DNA of 64,000 nt from Porphyridium purpureum (taxonomy: Eukaryota; Rhodophyta; Bangiophyceae; Porphyridiales; Porphyridiaceae): NCBI GenBank assembly GCA_008690995.1, contig VRMN01000003.1, forward strand, positions 1,364,001 to 1,428,000, written 5' to 3'. The translations under genes were made by a program, and so were the position numbers. Positions 1-11,000 of the stretch are shown one piece after another; within the stretch, counting starts at the first letter, position 1, and every line of letters begins with the position of its first letter. The notes beneath the pieces were generated by a model that was not told where the DNA came from, made no database searches, and saw nothing but the letters and a program-made list of their open reading frames with translations.

Positions 1-1191
1 CGCCTCGTAGCCGGCCATGTGCTTGGCCATGTGCTTTTCGACCAAATCGGCGTCCATTTCCATGAGCAGATTCATAACATTCCCGCTCAGACTTCGCACG
101 TTGCTGTTCCAGTGCTGCTCGACGTTCGACAGCAGCGCCGGAACGAGCAACGGCACGAAACGTTCCTTTCGATACAGCACAAGCTGCACGACATACTCAT
201 TGTTCCAGAAAAACAGCGCGCGTTCGGCCACTTGAAAATGCGGGCTCTTGATGCACTGTACTAAGCGGTCAAACACAATGTCTGCCACCTCATCGAATTG
301 GTCTGGTACCACAAACTCCATAATCTCCTCTAACTCGTTCAGAAACATGACTGCTTTCCGCGAGTGAGTCACGGGCCAGTAGCGTATCAGACTGTACGTA
401 ATGTGTACCACGAGCTCGGGCTCCTTCCTGATGAATTGAATCAGGCAAAAGCACAGCTGTACGTGGTAGCTTGGTAAACTGGACGGAAGGTGCAGCCTGA
501 TCAGCGTATGCTGCAAAAAGTTGCGGTGGTCTTCCTTGAGCGGTATTGAGAAACCATTGATGATACTACCCAGAATCTCAAGCATTTCGGCGATGCCTGT
601 ATGACACCGATTTTCGGCTACGTAGCGCGTAAATGCGTTCTGCAGACTCTTGCGAACAAACGAACGTAATGAAAGTAGCTTACCGTAGAGCCTGTGGAAG
701 ATTGTTTTCGCGTACTCGCGCTCACGCGGGTCTGGGCTCGCAAAAAGGTCCAGCATCCCAAGCACAAAATTATGGTCAAGCACGGTGCGCGCTGCCTTGA
801 CATCCAGGTCAGGAGCGGCAACCATCCGCCGCAAAATTTCGTACACTATCTGCAGGTGCGGCCACGCGCGTTCCAATTGCGGCTCGTCATCTTCTGGTTC
901 AAACAGATCCTCTGCTTCTTCGTTCAAGGGAATTGCTCGAAACAAATTTGCCCGCGCCATATCGACAATCGGCTCATATATCTCCACGTTTGAAAACACG
1001 CCCGGTGTGTTGTTCAGGAAGTCAACGGCGTCTACAAGCATCCTGCGCTTCATTTCCATTCTTGAAAACTCTTCGCGCCGATTCCCAGACGCCGAGAAGT
1101 CACATCTTTGCTCGCATTCCTTGAGATTCCGAATGAGCGCGTCGATGCGTTCTTCTACAGGGAAGTCCTGTAGCCGGCGGTAACGAACCAT
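1..1191 (-). CDS. PP2A B56-type regulatory subunit (partial, runs off left edge)
   Basis: Regulatory B' (B56/PPP2R5) subunit of protein phosphatase 2A, which directs the catalytic subunit to its substrates. I translated 397 codons from an ATG at 1191-1189 without a stop down to base 1, so the C-terminus lies outside the window. Family landmarks are clear: EDEPQLERAWPHLQ is close to the human EDEPTLEAAWPHLQ, followed by SPDPREREYAKTIFHRLYGK, the highly conserved IAEMLEILGSIINGF, KYWP-type RYWPVTHSRKAVMFLNELEEI, and SPHFQVAERALFFWNNEY. The HEAT-like core begins near residue 75; the first 75 residues are variable, as usual. No intron is visible. The family call is certain; the isoform cannot be given. 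Confidence 0.96.
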   Translation of the reverse strand, partial: MVRYRRLQDFPVEERIDALIRNLKECEQRCDFSASGNRREEFSRMEMKRRMLVDAVDFLNNTPGVFSNVEIYEPIVDMARANLFRAIPLNEEAEDLFEPEDDEPQLERAWPHLQIVYEILRRMVAAPDLDVKAARTVLDHNFVLGMLDLFASPDPREREYAKTIFHRLYGKLLSLRSFVRKSLQNAFTRYVAENRCHTGIAEMLEILGSIINGFSIPLKEDHRNFLQHTLIRLHLPSSLPSYHVQLCFCLIQFIRKEPELVVHITYSLIRYWPVTHSRKAVMFLNELEEIMEFVVPDQFDEVADIVFDRLVQCIKSPHFQVAERALFFWNNEYVVQLVLYRKERFVPLLVPALLSNVEQHWNSNVRSLSGNVMNLLMEMDADLVEKHMAKHMAGYEA

Positions 1192-2875
1192 TCAGTTCGA
1201 AATGAAAAGGGGGACTGGGAGGTCAAGCGCGCGCGAGGCGCGTTCCAACCTACTCGTCCCTCGCACACAAACACGCCCACGGGTACAAGCTGCTGACCGG
1301 GGGCAACCCGATCTGTACGTGAGGCGCCTATCGTTCCCAGCTGGCCGTGCACCGCGGAAAGTGAACTAGCACATGCGCGCTTCTCGCGCGCATCGATTTT
1401 GTCGGCTCTCCGTCGGCCCAGTCGACAAAGCGTTCTCAAAGAACACGCCGCTCCGCGCTTTGGACACTTACTCGACTATTTCCTTCTCGCGCTTTCCCGC
1501 TCCGTGCGCTCCTCCCGCGCGTCGACGTGCGTCTTCGTCTCCGAGTGCTCGTTCCCAGTCCAAGGAACGCAGTCGCGCGCGTTCTACTCGTACTCGGCTG
1601 CACAGGCTATTCCCACAGATGGCGGTTCGTGCGCTAGCGTTGGACGTTGCACTCGATCACGCCAACTTGGGATCAAACGGCGTGGCGCGTTCCACACGAG
1701 CTGCCTGTGCGCGCTGCTGATGATGACACGCGCAGAAGAGCCGCCTTTTCCCCCCGCCGCCTCCACTAAGACAAAAACGCGCACAGGCTCACAAGGTCGG
1801 CGAGCGTTCTGCCACGTGCTGCACGGACGGATCGTAGCTTGGGTACGAAGACGCTGACCAGGACGACGCCGGAGCTGTGTAATGTACGCGCTCGTGCGTC
1901 TGCATCAACTTACACACCGCGCGCTTGGCATGCAAACATCAGTACACGAATATGCACCGCGCTGTGCGTGTCCGTGCGCGTGCGCGTCTCCCTGCGAACA
2001 CGGCCCGCTCGCTCTTTCTTCCCCAACCCACACACTCACACACCGAACTCCTCTCAAACTCAAAGACGTCACTGACACGATCCCCTCGGACTTTTATTCA
2101 ACACAATGTAATTCCAATTCCGGCGTCTCCGATGATTGAAAGGGGCGAAAAAGAAGGGGGTACAGTTAGCTGTTCTGTGTTGCACTGTACGTTCGGTGCC
2201 AGCACAATTCTGTGGCGGTGGACGTTGGGTATGGCCGGGCGCGGGACGCCACGTCCTCACGCGCGCGCGCCGACGCTCGGCGCACACGCACACACACAGC
2301 GGCGTGTTGTACAAGCCGCAAATAGCACGTGCGTCGTGGCGGAGCGTTTCTTTTACCGATTTGGTGGTGCGGTGAAAAGTCACGGCGTGTGTGGCAGAAG
2401 CAAGCGGCTGCACTTCAATGCCGGAAACGTGTAGCCCCAGCGGCATGAATTCTGCACGCGTGCGGTGAGCTCTGGCTCGTACATGCACACAAAGTTTGGT
2501 CATCTGCATGGACGGTCCCCAAATCGTACGGCCCTAAATCAGCCATCTCGGCATGACTTCTTCGACAACGGCTACATTGACTTGCTTGATGCACGAGCCC
2601 ACTTGGAATGGCAGATTCCCATCCCGTCTCGTTGGTTCCTGTGCTTGGTCCAATGGAGCAGGCAGTGACTCCGGCAGACGTGTTCAGAACAAAGTGCCAA
2701 TGCAAGATTCTTTTATTCTTTATCTAAAAGAACCGTAAAAAATCCCGCATGATCAGACACCGGGAGCACACGGACAAAATATGTCGGGGTCCACAGAGTC
2801 TCATAACGATACAAAATGACACTTAGGCCGCGCAAACTAGAGGGAAAACAACGTCGTTCGTTGCTGGAACCATTT
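1192..2875. other. Intergenic region, no supported gene
   Basis: About 1.7 kb between the start of the B56 gene and the stop of the MATE gene. It must hold the B56 promoter. A CTGTAC box lies at 1313-1318, and a GTACAG (2160-2165) and a CTGTAC (2185-2190) lie further up. There are short CA-rich and GCGC-rich tracts near 1970-2050 and 2255-2300. Open frames here (for example 1399-1857 and 1925-2434) have biased, low-complexity translations rich in Arg, Thr and His and resemble no family I know, so I do not call them. Confidence 0.7.
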
Positions 2876-4714
2876 CTAAGCGTCTTGCACCTGCACCTCT
2901 GCCGTGTCTAGTCGATCTCCGAGCTCGATCCGCCACGCACTGAACAAGAGGCGGGTCACGAAGAAAAGGCCCGTGACAAGCCACACGCTGCGCAGCCCGA
3001 GATGCAAGCGTCGCACCATGGTGATTCCAATCGACATCACAGTAAATGATGCGGCCATAGCCAGGGTCGCAAACTTGTACAATCGACGCGATAGAACCAC
3101 GTTCTCAAAGATCTCGAGCATGGCCGCGATTGGGAACACACAAGCTGCACACTTTAGCGCTTGTGATGCGACAGGACGGAGCGTTTCGCTCGCGCCAAAC
3201 AAAGATGGAATTTGGTTAGAACCAAGCAGAACGCAAATGGACACGGACGCGCTAATGAGAAGCGCAAGCCGCAGTAACCGCTGCGTCACGCGGTGAACAG
3301 CACTGAAACGCTCCTGTGCAAGCAGCTTGGAGCACAATACCTGCGTAGTTGCGCCAAGAGGCCAGTACGCCGTGCCGCACACAATCCACGTCGTCCTCGT
3401 AATTTCCTGAGCGGCCAAATATGATACACCTAGCGACGCCAGGTACGAAATGCTCAGCGCAAATGAAATGTTCTCGAGCGCCTTTCGAGTCATCAGTGTC
3501 CCGCCAGGTTTCAGTACATCCATGACCTGCGAAAAGCTCGGCACTCGCTTCATGTCATCCCATGACAGCCGTTTCGATCTAAAGAGCGAGGCAAGCAGCA
3601 CCATCGACGACGCATACTGCGAAAAGGATGTCGCAAAGCCGGCACCCCACGTTCCGAGCCCAAAGGGAAACATGAGCACGTAATCGAGCAACAGGTTAAT
3701 AGCATTTGCAAGCATGGACGCATAGAATCCCATTCTAAGGTCTTGAAAACCGCGGAGCGCACCTGACGCAACAAAGAAGGTCAATGTGGCAGGAGCACCA
3801 AATGCTCGGGTCCGTAAATAATCGACCGCATGGCTGAGAACCTCTGGATTGCATCCGATGAGTGTCATAAGTGCAGGCGCGACGGAAAACATAATCAGAA
3901 AGGAAAGGCAGCCAAGAATGAGTGCCACCCATAGATTCAGAGCAATCGTCCGCGATGCGCCAACCCGATCTTCCCTGGCAACGCACCTAGCCACGCCGGA
4001 AGTGGTGGTTACGGATAAGAAGAAGAAAATCCAGCTCACGTACGAGCACATGGGATTAGCGGCGCCCACTCCGCCTAGTTGCATGGCACCCAACATCCCG
4101 ACCATACTGGTATCAATCAGCGTCGCGAGCGGATCCAAAATCATTGTACCGTACGAAGGCAAAGCTAGTGACCAGATTTCCGCGTCATATTCGCTGCCGT
4201 ACGCCAGAAACGTCGCGAAGCGCCTTTTCGCCGCCTTCGGCGAAGACCACCACCGTTGCGAGGACAAAGGTTCGACGCCGGCCTTGGAAACGACATTGGC
4301 AACCCGCACTTGCGGCGATGGAATTGCCACTTCGCCATCACCAGCTTCTGCTCCTGCAGTCCTTCTTGATGGCCTTTGAAGTGATTGGATGAGCGTATCG
4401 ATTGCAGCCTGGATCTGCTCCTGGTTCAGCGCCTTTTTGGCACCGGGCGCATCCTTGGGTGCACCTTCTTCACTACTTTCTGGAACCTTCTCAGAATCAT
4501 CGCCTGGCAGTGCAGCTCGGCGGAGCACGCGTAAACGCCCACAAGGTGCCAAGACATTCCACTCGACACGGGCTCGTTTGCGCGCAACCCACTCCGCCGT
4601 AGTTTGTGTTCGAGTCCGTTGGTCGCACCTGCATGGGGGCCAGGCGGAGCGACCGCTGGCAAACGCACCACGTGATGACGGTCGCGCGCATAAGAATGCC
4701 GAGACGTTCTCCAT
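2876..4714 (-). CDS. MATE-family efflux transporter, probably plastid envelope
   Basis: A 612-residue multidrug and toxic-compound extrusion (MATE) transporter, expected to export organic substrates in exchange for H+ or Na+. The first ~150 residues are Arg/Ser/Ala-rich and then acidic, and look like a transit peptide plus a soluble linker. About twelve hydrophobic segments follow, beginning at SLALPSYGTMILDPLATLID, a typical MATE helix 1, with a matching second half starting near GGTLMTRKALENISFAL. The length and long N-terminal extension resemble plant plastid MATE proteins of the EDS5/DTX44-46 group. The substrate cannot be inferred. Start chosen at the first ATG (MENVSAF). The 3' end is 1.7 kb from the B56 start codon. 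Confidence 0.93.
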   Translation of the reverse strand: MENVSAFLCARPSSRGAFASGRSAWPPCRCDQRTRTQTTAEWVARKRARVEWNVLAPCGRLRVLRRAALPGDDSEKVPESSEEGAPKDAPGAKKALNQEQIQAAIDTLIQSLQRPSRRTAGAEAGDGEVAIPSPQVRVANVVSKAGVEPLSSQRWWSSPKAAKRRFATFLAYGSEYDAEIWSLALPSYGTMILDPLATLIDTSMVGMLGAMQLGGVGAANPMCSYVSWIFFFLSVTTTSGVARCVAREDRVGASRTIALNLWVALILGCLSFLIMFSVAPALMTLIGCNPEVLSHAVDYLRTRAFGAPATLTFFVASGALRGFQDLRMGFYASMLANAINLLLDYVLMFPFGLGTWGAGFATSFSQYASSMVLLASLFRSKRLSWDDMKRVPSFSQVMDVLKPGGTLMTRKALENISFALSISYLASLGVSYLAAQEITRTTWIVCGTAYWPLGATTQVLCSKLLAQERFSAVHRVTQRLLRLALLISASVSICVLLGSNQIPSLFGASETLRPVASQALKCAACVFPIAAMLEIFENVVLSRRLYKFATLAMAASFTVMSIGITMVRRLHLGLRSVWLVTGLFFVTRLLFSAWRIELGDRLDTAEVQVQDA

Positions 4715-5077
4715 CAGATACTTCCGCCAAGTCCGAGGTATGCGAGATTACGCGCCTCGTTCAAGTGCCCAATGCGTTTCTTTCAGTCCGGGATGACACT
4801 ACACGTTCTTAGCAAAATGGCAGCTTTTTTATTCCAAGAACGAGCGGGCATTGGGTGATGATGAACGAAGAAGTGGGCGTGCGGCGACTCGGGGGACATC
4901 TGGACATGTGCACTGCACCATCAGGCTCGACCATTTCAATCACCTTGCTGCCAAGTAGCAGTAAAGAATGTGTCACGACATCTGTTCAGCAAGGTGTGCT
5001 ACGAATGCCTCGTCCACAACGCTTCTGCCCCGGAATACGGTTAACCGCTTCCTTCGACTCGCGGTTTCTAGAAACGA
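4715..5077. other. Intergenic region between MATE gene and unknown frame
   Basis: About 360 bases containing the promoter of the minus-strand MATE gene. I see no gene, no tRNA-like fold and no strong repeat here. Confidence 0.5.
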
Positions 5078-5436
5078 TTACATGTTCTTCATTGCCGCTG
5101 AAACAGTTTGTTCCCAGATTCTCTCAAGGTAAGGAATGTACTGACAAATGCGGAGCTCCCAATATCCTTCTTTCGGGCTGAGTGTCCTGTGGACTACTTG
5201 GCCTGTCGTGACGACAAGCACTTTGTTGAGAGACCGGACGAGCACTTGCAGCATCCTGCTGTTTCTGCTCGCGGCGTCCTTCGTCTGTGACAGGAGGTTG
5301 CAGAGATTGGGCGTCGTGACCATTTCATCCTTCTTTCCCGCACCAGACACATGCACATACTTCTGGGCGAGATTCGCAACGTCCCTCAAAATGTCATCAA
5401 GGCATTGTGCGTAGTTCTCAGAATTTCTCACACGTA
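5078..5436 (-). pseudogene. Unidentified frame cut by the Tc1/mariner-like transposon (3' part)
   Basis: An open frame of about 118 codons on the minus strand ends at 5078. It runs without an ATG right up to the TA target dinucleotide (5435-5436) of the transposon starting at 5437. If the transposon with one TA is ignored, the same frame continues on the far side from 19004 upwards. It is fairly hydrophilic and helical-looking (CLDDILRDVANLAQKY near its start). I recognise no family. It may be the C-terminal part of a host gene disabled by the insertion, or a chance frame; codon use alone cannot decide. Confidence 0.4.
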
Positions 5437-5466
5437 AGGTGCGACCAGAACGGATAGGGGACAGTA
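5437..5466 (+). repeat. Left terminal inverted repeat of the Tc1/mariner-like element
   Basis: Thirty bases starting AGGTGCGACCAGAACGGATA and ending GGGGACAGTA. They match the reverse complement of 18974-19003 with two mismatches. An inner copy of the core, ACGGATAGGGGACAG, lies at about 5576-5590. Confidence 0.93.
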
Positions 5467-5979
5467 AAATTTCTAAGAAAAATTAGACAGTTCATATTAA
5501 ATTGTGACTTTTTACTAGGAACATAATTTGGGGCGGGCGGGTGGTGCCGGCATGCAAGAAATTTGTTGCACAAAACGGATAGGGGACAGTCACGGGAAGC
5601 CTTATATCTCGGAAAGAAATGAAGGAAAGGAAGTGAAGAGAAGTGCATCGAGCAAAACTCGTAAAGAGCTTCATTTCAATACCAAAAATCGCAATATTGA
5701 CCCCTCGGATGAGAAGATATGACACTTTCAGGGCCTTTGGGAGTGGGACAAAAAGTGAGAGCCATTGTGACATACATTAGGTGCTCTATGCAATGCGATT
5801 TGTTCTAGGTAGATGCTCCCATCGTACACGTACATAGTTTCGCTTCTGCGGACGCTCCAAACCGCACAAAGGCATGAAAAATCAAGATTTATGACATCAA
5901 AAGGATTCGGCCCGTAAACAATGGCCGGCAAATTTGTGCTACACAACGCATTTACCGTGTAATTCAGATCCTAAATTCA

Positions 5980-6399
5980 ATGGCAATCAGGACAGCAATG
6001 AGCTTAACCAGTGCGCGCGGGAGAAATCCAGCTCATGTACCGCTGACACTCAAATTCGACCTCAAAAGGCTGGCCTTGACAAGACGGCATGAGCTGGAAC
6101 AAATGAATTGGGCCACAGTTGTGTTCAGGGACGAAATAAAGTGCAATCTGGATGGGCCAGATGCTATCCACATGACGTGGCTTGAGCGTACGAACGATCT
6201 TTCAAACGTTTGGTCGTGACATTTGGGCGGCGGTCGATGCACGGCTTGGTGCGCCATTTTTGTGACAGGAGATGTTCACTTTCAACTCATTCACAGGATC
6301 TTCGCCGCTGCCAATTGTGTTTCCATGCTTCAGAATGACGGCGTGCTGGACCGCTGCCGTCAGATGGTGGACCCGAACATGGTTTTTCTCCAGGATATC
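5980..6399 (+). pseudogene. Transposase remnant, Tc1/mariner-like (first part)
   Basis: One reading frame with recognisable DDE transposase signatures: WATVVFRDEIKCNLDGPD contains the first catalytic Asp, HLGGGRCTAWCAI matches the GGGSVMVWGCI region, and VFLQD ends with the second catalytic Asp just before the LTR insertion. A TGA at 6217-6219 interrupts the frame before the GGG motif. The DNA-binding N-terminal half expected upstream of 5980 is not recognisable. The LTR element begins at 6400, and the second part of the frame resumes at 18528. Confidence 0.85.
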
Positions 6400-6693
6400 T
6401 GTTATCCGTTCGACCCCAGTCACCTAGAACGGTTCGGTTAATCCGAAACCGGTAAGCCGGTAAGCCGTTAGACCGTTTAACCGTTTCTAGAAGCTTCTAG
6501 AGGTTCCGGAAACTTCTAGACGTGCGCAGAAATGTCAATGATTTGCATTGTCATTTCTCTTGGCGCCTTGCTGTCTCTAGCGGAAGTAAGGGTATAAAAA
6601 GGCGACGCGCCTGCCCGGACTAGCCGGTCAGGTCTTGCTCGGAGACAGAAGAGGTAAGAAGAAGAGAGTAAAAAAGGCACAGCATTGGTAACA
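6400..6693 (+). repeat. 5' LTR of outer Ty3/gypsy element
   Basis: A 294-bp LTR, TG...CA bounded. It contains a TATAAAAA box at 6593-6600, two three-unit heat-shock elements at 6485-6521 and several AACCGTT/AACGGTT boxes in 6425-6486. A GA-rich leader follows the presumed start site. It looks identical to 18229-18522. Confidence 0.96.
6485..6521 (+). promoter_or_regulatory. Two heat-shock-element-like triplets in the LTR
   Basis: Two blocks with the pattern TTCnnGAAnnTTC: TTCTAGAAGCTTC at 6485-6497, almost extended by GAG, and TTCCGGAAACTTC at 6504-6516. Both fit the classical HSF-binding consensus, about 75 bases upstream of the TATA box. The same sequence is at 18314-18350 in the 3' LTR. 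Function is inferred from consensus only. Confidence 0.7.
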
Positions 6694-7229
6694 TTTGGTA
6701 TCATCGCTGGTTACCTGGGGTTGCTCTAAGGTTCTCTTAGAGTTTCTCTGGGGTTGCCTGGGTGGGAGAGTCTGCGGGTAAGGGGGTTCGAGTAAGTCGA
6801 TCCGGAGGGTGCGACGGGTGGAAGCGGGTCTCAGTCTTGGCTGTACGATAGGCCTAGGCCTTGACGGCGGACTCGCTCTCTGCCTTAGCACGTATTAGTA
6901 GGCAAGAGCCGTAACGGTCAGCCTTCATTAGGATTCATCCTAGTGTCGCACGACCACCTTTGCGAAGGTAGGCGCCGAACACCTCCATACAAGATCGCAT
7001 CTATAATCCCCTCCCCAGTGCAAAGGCCCGGGCCGCTCCCCATCCAGCGCAACAGAGGAAGATTGCCGTGCGTGTGTGTACGTGAGAGGACCGCTTCGTG
7101 TGTCGATTTGTGGTCGTGAGGGCGACCGAGCCCGTTCGTGTTGCGCGCAGCTGTTGGAGAACGTGAGCATCGGAGGCTTGCTGTTTGTGTCGTTGTCGTG
7201 ATCGTTGAGCGTGCTTTAGTTCAGAAAGC

Positions 7230-8036
7230 ATGGAGATTGATTCGGAGACGCTGGGACCACGTGGCCCGAAGGAGGCCCGTCTGATGAGCTTCGACGGGAA
7301 GCGTGACCTTCTGGTTGTGAAGACGTGGTTGTTCCAGGCGAGAAAGAAGATCTTGGGCCGGCTGTTGGAGAGCATCCACCCGGACGATTTGGAGAAACGT
7401 CTGCTTACGGAGAGGCGTGCTGTGGACTTGACTTCTGACTATTTCGAGGGAGAGGCGCTTCATTGGTGGGTTCTGAACTGCGAGCGCTACCCGCAGGAGA
7501 TCCCCACGACGTGGAATGATTTTGCTGCCCTCGTGAGTGCTCGGTTCACGCCGCAGGATTCGATCAGGCGTGCAAGGGACAAGTTGACGCGTCTTTCGCA
7601 GAAAGGCCCGGCCCATGCGTATGTGGCGGCTTTTCAGGACGCGGCACTTGTGATTCCGGACTTGTCGGACGCAGAAATGATGGACCGCTTTGTGAGGGGT
7701 CTGAAGCCCGAGGTCCGCTTGGAAGTGTACAAGCGAGGAGTGAGTACGTTCGCGGAGGCTGCGCAGGTGGCGGTGGTCGTGGACGACGCCATTCATGCGA
7801 CCCGCGGCGTGCGTGATTCAAGTGTGAGGACGCCATTTTTCGGTCGTGCAGCGCAGGAAGGACCTGTCCCTATGGAGCTCGGGAACGTGCAGGGTCAGAG
7901 GCGTGTTCGAAGCGAGCTCAAATGCTGGAATTGTGGAAAGCCGGGACACATCGCCAGGAAGTGTCCCGAGGCAAGGAAGACTATTCAGCAGCTGGAGGGA
8001 GACTCGCTGGAGTCAAAAAACGAGGAGCTCGAGTAA
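7230..8036 (+). CDS. gag of outer Ty3/gypsy element
   Basis: A 268-codon capsid/nucleocapsid frame. The middle part resembles the retrotransposon gag capsid domain (FEGEALHWW, FTPQDSIRRARDKL). The C-terminus has one CCHC zinc knuckle, CWNCGKPGHIARKC, for RNA binding. The pol frame overlaps its end in another frame, consistent with the frameshifting this family is known to use. Confidence 0.9.
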   Translation: MEIDSETLGPRGPKEARLMSFDGKRDLLVVKTWLFQARKKILGRLLESIHPDDLEKRLLTERRAVDLTSDYFEGEALHWWVLNCERYPQEIPTTWNDFAALVSARFTPQDSIRRARDKLTRLSQKGPAHAYVAAFQDAALVIPDLSDAEMMDRFVRGLKPEVRLEVYKRGVSTFAEAAQVAVVVDDAIHATRGVRDSSVRTPFFGRAAQEGPVPMELGNVQGQRRVRSELKCWNCGKPGHIARKCPEARKTIQQLEGDSLESKNEELE

Positions 8037-11000
8037 AAAGGTTCCTCGGACAGTCAGAGGGAAAGGAGGCTCGGAAACTTGACGAGACCTCTAGGGGCGG
8101 CAATGGAGACCGCTGTGGTGGCCTTGGTAAGCCAAGGTCTGGCTGTCCGACGCCTTGTGGGCGAAACTCGAGCGCAAATCAGCCCGTGATCAAGGAACTT
8201 GGAGGAATGGGAGCTGCCATGCTTCTTCGAGTTCGAGGAAAAGTGCACAAGTCCGACGGAGAGGCCACGTTTTTGATTGACAGTGGCGCGACGGACAACT
8301 TCATGAGCGTGGACTTTGTGCAGAAATCCGACGGCCTGAAGCAGAAGGCGTCGTGGAAGAGAGATCATGTGACCCTAGCGGATGGGTCTGTATTGGAGAC
8401 AGCCGGAGAAGTTTCCAATGTCAAGTTTACACTGAGTGATGGGTACTCAGGGGCCGCTGACTTTGCCATTTGCCGGATTGCGGGACAAGACGCAATCTTG
8501 GGCATGGAGTGGCTGAAGCGGGAGAACCCAGTGATTGATTGGCAGTCTGGCATGTTGGCCTACGGAGAGAAGAGGGCCTGGAGCATGACGCAGATGCTGG
8601 TGCCACGGAAAGAGCTCCGTCGGCTGTTGAAGAGTCAGGAGGTAGAAGAGTGCTACCTCGGCGTGCTGAAAGGAAGGGAGGAGCCCTGTTCAGTGAAGCG
8701 CAAAGGAGATGACTCTGTGAGAAAGATGCTCAAGGATTTCGAAAATCTGTTCGAGGAGCCGCGAGGGCTGCCTGAGAGCCGAACAGTGGAGCATGTGATT
8801 AGGCTGAAAGATGAAAAGCCTGTGAGAGTGGGCAGGGTCTACCGACTGAGCCCTGCGGAGTTGAAAGTCCTCCGAGAGACTTTGGATGACTTACTGGACA
8901 AAGGATTCGTCCAGCCAAGTCAGAGCCCGTTTGGAGCACCCGTGCTGTTCGTGAAGAAGAAAGACGGCAGCATGAGGATGTGCGTTGATTATCGGGCTTT
9001 GAACGACGCAACTGTGAAGGACCGGTATCCGTTGCCGAACATGGATGAGTTGCTGGATCGACTGGGAGCCGCTCATTGTTTCTCAAAGTTGGATTTGGCA
9101 TCGGGATACCACCAGTTGCGTGTTCGGGGAGAGGACGTGCCGAAGACCGCGTTCCAGACCAGGTACGGACAGTTCGAGTTCCGTGTGATGCCGTTTGGTC
9201 TTTGCAACGCGCCGGCAACTTTTCAGAGGGCCATGAACGAGCTGTTTGCAGATCTGCTGGACAAGACCGTCATTGTCTACTTGGACGATATTTTGGTCTT
9301 TACCAAGGATAGGCAGTCGCACGGCGAGGTCCTGAAGGAAGTGTTGTCGCGCTTGCAAAAGGCAGGGTATCGTTTGAAGCGCAAGAAGTGCAGCTTTTTC
9401 GTTTCTGAAGTCGAATACCTGGGGAACATTGTCGGCAACGGTTGCGTGAAGATGGATCCACGGAAGGTGGAAGCTTTGAGAGATTGGCCAGTGCCAAAGA
9501 CGGTGACGGAGTTGAGATCCTTTTTGGGAATGACAAACTGGTTTCGCAGGTTTGTCAAAGGATACTCTACCGTCGTGGCGCCGCTGACTTCGCTGTTGCA
9601 GAACGCAAAGTCGAAGAAGCAGCTGATCGAACTGGGAGATGAAGGCAAGTCGGCCTTCAAGAAGATTGTCGGGATGTTGACGGAAGCGCCGGTGTTGGCC
9701 TTGCCAGACCCTGAAAAGCCATTTGAGGTGTACACGGACCGCTCCGAAGTCGCGGTGGGGGGATGGCTGGCACAGGAAGGCAGACCGGTCGCGTTTACGT
9801 CGAGGAAGCTGCTGGACCGAGAGACCAGGTACAGCAGCTATGAAGGTGAGCTCATGGCCGTCATTCATTGTCTGCGAGAGTTTCGACCTTATCTGTACGG
9901 AGCGAAGTTTGTGCTTCATACGGATCATGAGGCGTTGAAACATTTGATGACGCAGAAGGAGCTGAATGGCCGGCAAGCACGGTGGTTGGACTTTTTGGCC
10001 GAGTTTGACATCACGATCGACTACGTGAAGGGAAAGTCGAACGTGGTAGCCGATGCTTTGTCGAGGAAGCCAGAGTTGCACGCGCTAGAGTACCAAGTTC
10101 GGTGTGATGAATTTGGTGCGGGTTTCCAGGCATTCGTGGGTTCATACTCGAGTGACCCAGACTTTGGTGCTTTGATGGGGGATTTACCGACCCACCAAGG
10201 CTTTCGAACCGAAGCTGGGCTCTTGTACTTGAGGAATCGCGTTTGCGTGCCGAGGAAGTTCAGAGAGCGTGTCATGCAGCTCCACCACGATATCCCGACA
10301 GCAGGGCACCGTGGAGCGGACACAACTTATGCATCTTTGATAACTCGCTTCTACTGGCCAAAGATGAAGCGAGACGTGAGCCGTTTTGTGAAGACTTGTC
10401 ACGCATGCCAAGTGACAAAGTCTGAGAATCGGTCGTTCGGAAAGCTGAAGCCCTTGTCGATCCCAGAAGGACCTTGGGTCGACATTTCGATGGACTTTGT
10501 GACAGAGCTGCCTCGGAGCGAAGGCAGCTGTGATGCAATCATGACTGTGGTGGATCGCTATTCGAAGATGGCGCTGTTCATCCCGACGCGCAAGGACTTG
10601 ACAGCAAAGCGTTGCGCTGACTTGTTCGTGAAGCACGTCGTGAGCCGCTTCGGATACCCCAAGTCAATTGTGTCGGACCGAGATCCGCTGTTTACGTCCA
10701 CGTTTTGGCAGCAGCTGAGCAAGCGGGTGGGCATGAAGTTGGCAATGTCTACCGCCAACCACCCGCAGACAGATGGCCAAACTGAGCGAGTGAACCGCGT
10801 GATTCGGGAAATGCTCAAGTTAATGGCGACGAATAGTGGCTGGGTGCGAGACTTGCCGTTGTACGAGTTTGCGTACAACTCTGCACCAAGCAGTGCCACT
10901 GGATTCGCGCCGTTCAAAGTGGTATATGGAAGGGATCCTTGGTTTCCACCGAGTGAAGGGTGGACGCCTGCGCGTGACGGACAGACGAAGGACATGGCGG

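Noticed and set aside
1399-2434. Several open frames of 80-170 codons upstream of the B56 gene
   Set aside because: Translations are low in complexity and rich in Arg, Thr and His; they overlap each other in different frames and show no motif. GC-rich DNA makes such frames by chance.
6538-6550. ATTTGCAT octamer in the outer LTR
   Set aside because: It matches the animal Oct-factor site, but those factors are not expected in algae and an 8-mer occurs by chance at this length scale.
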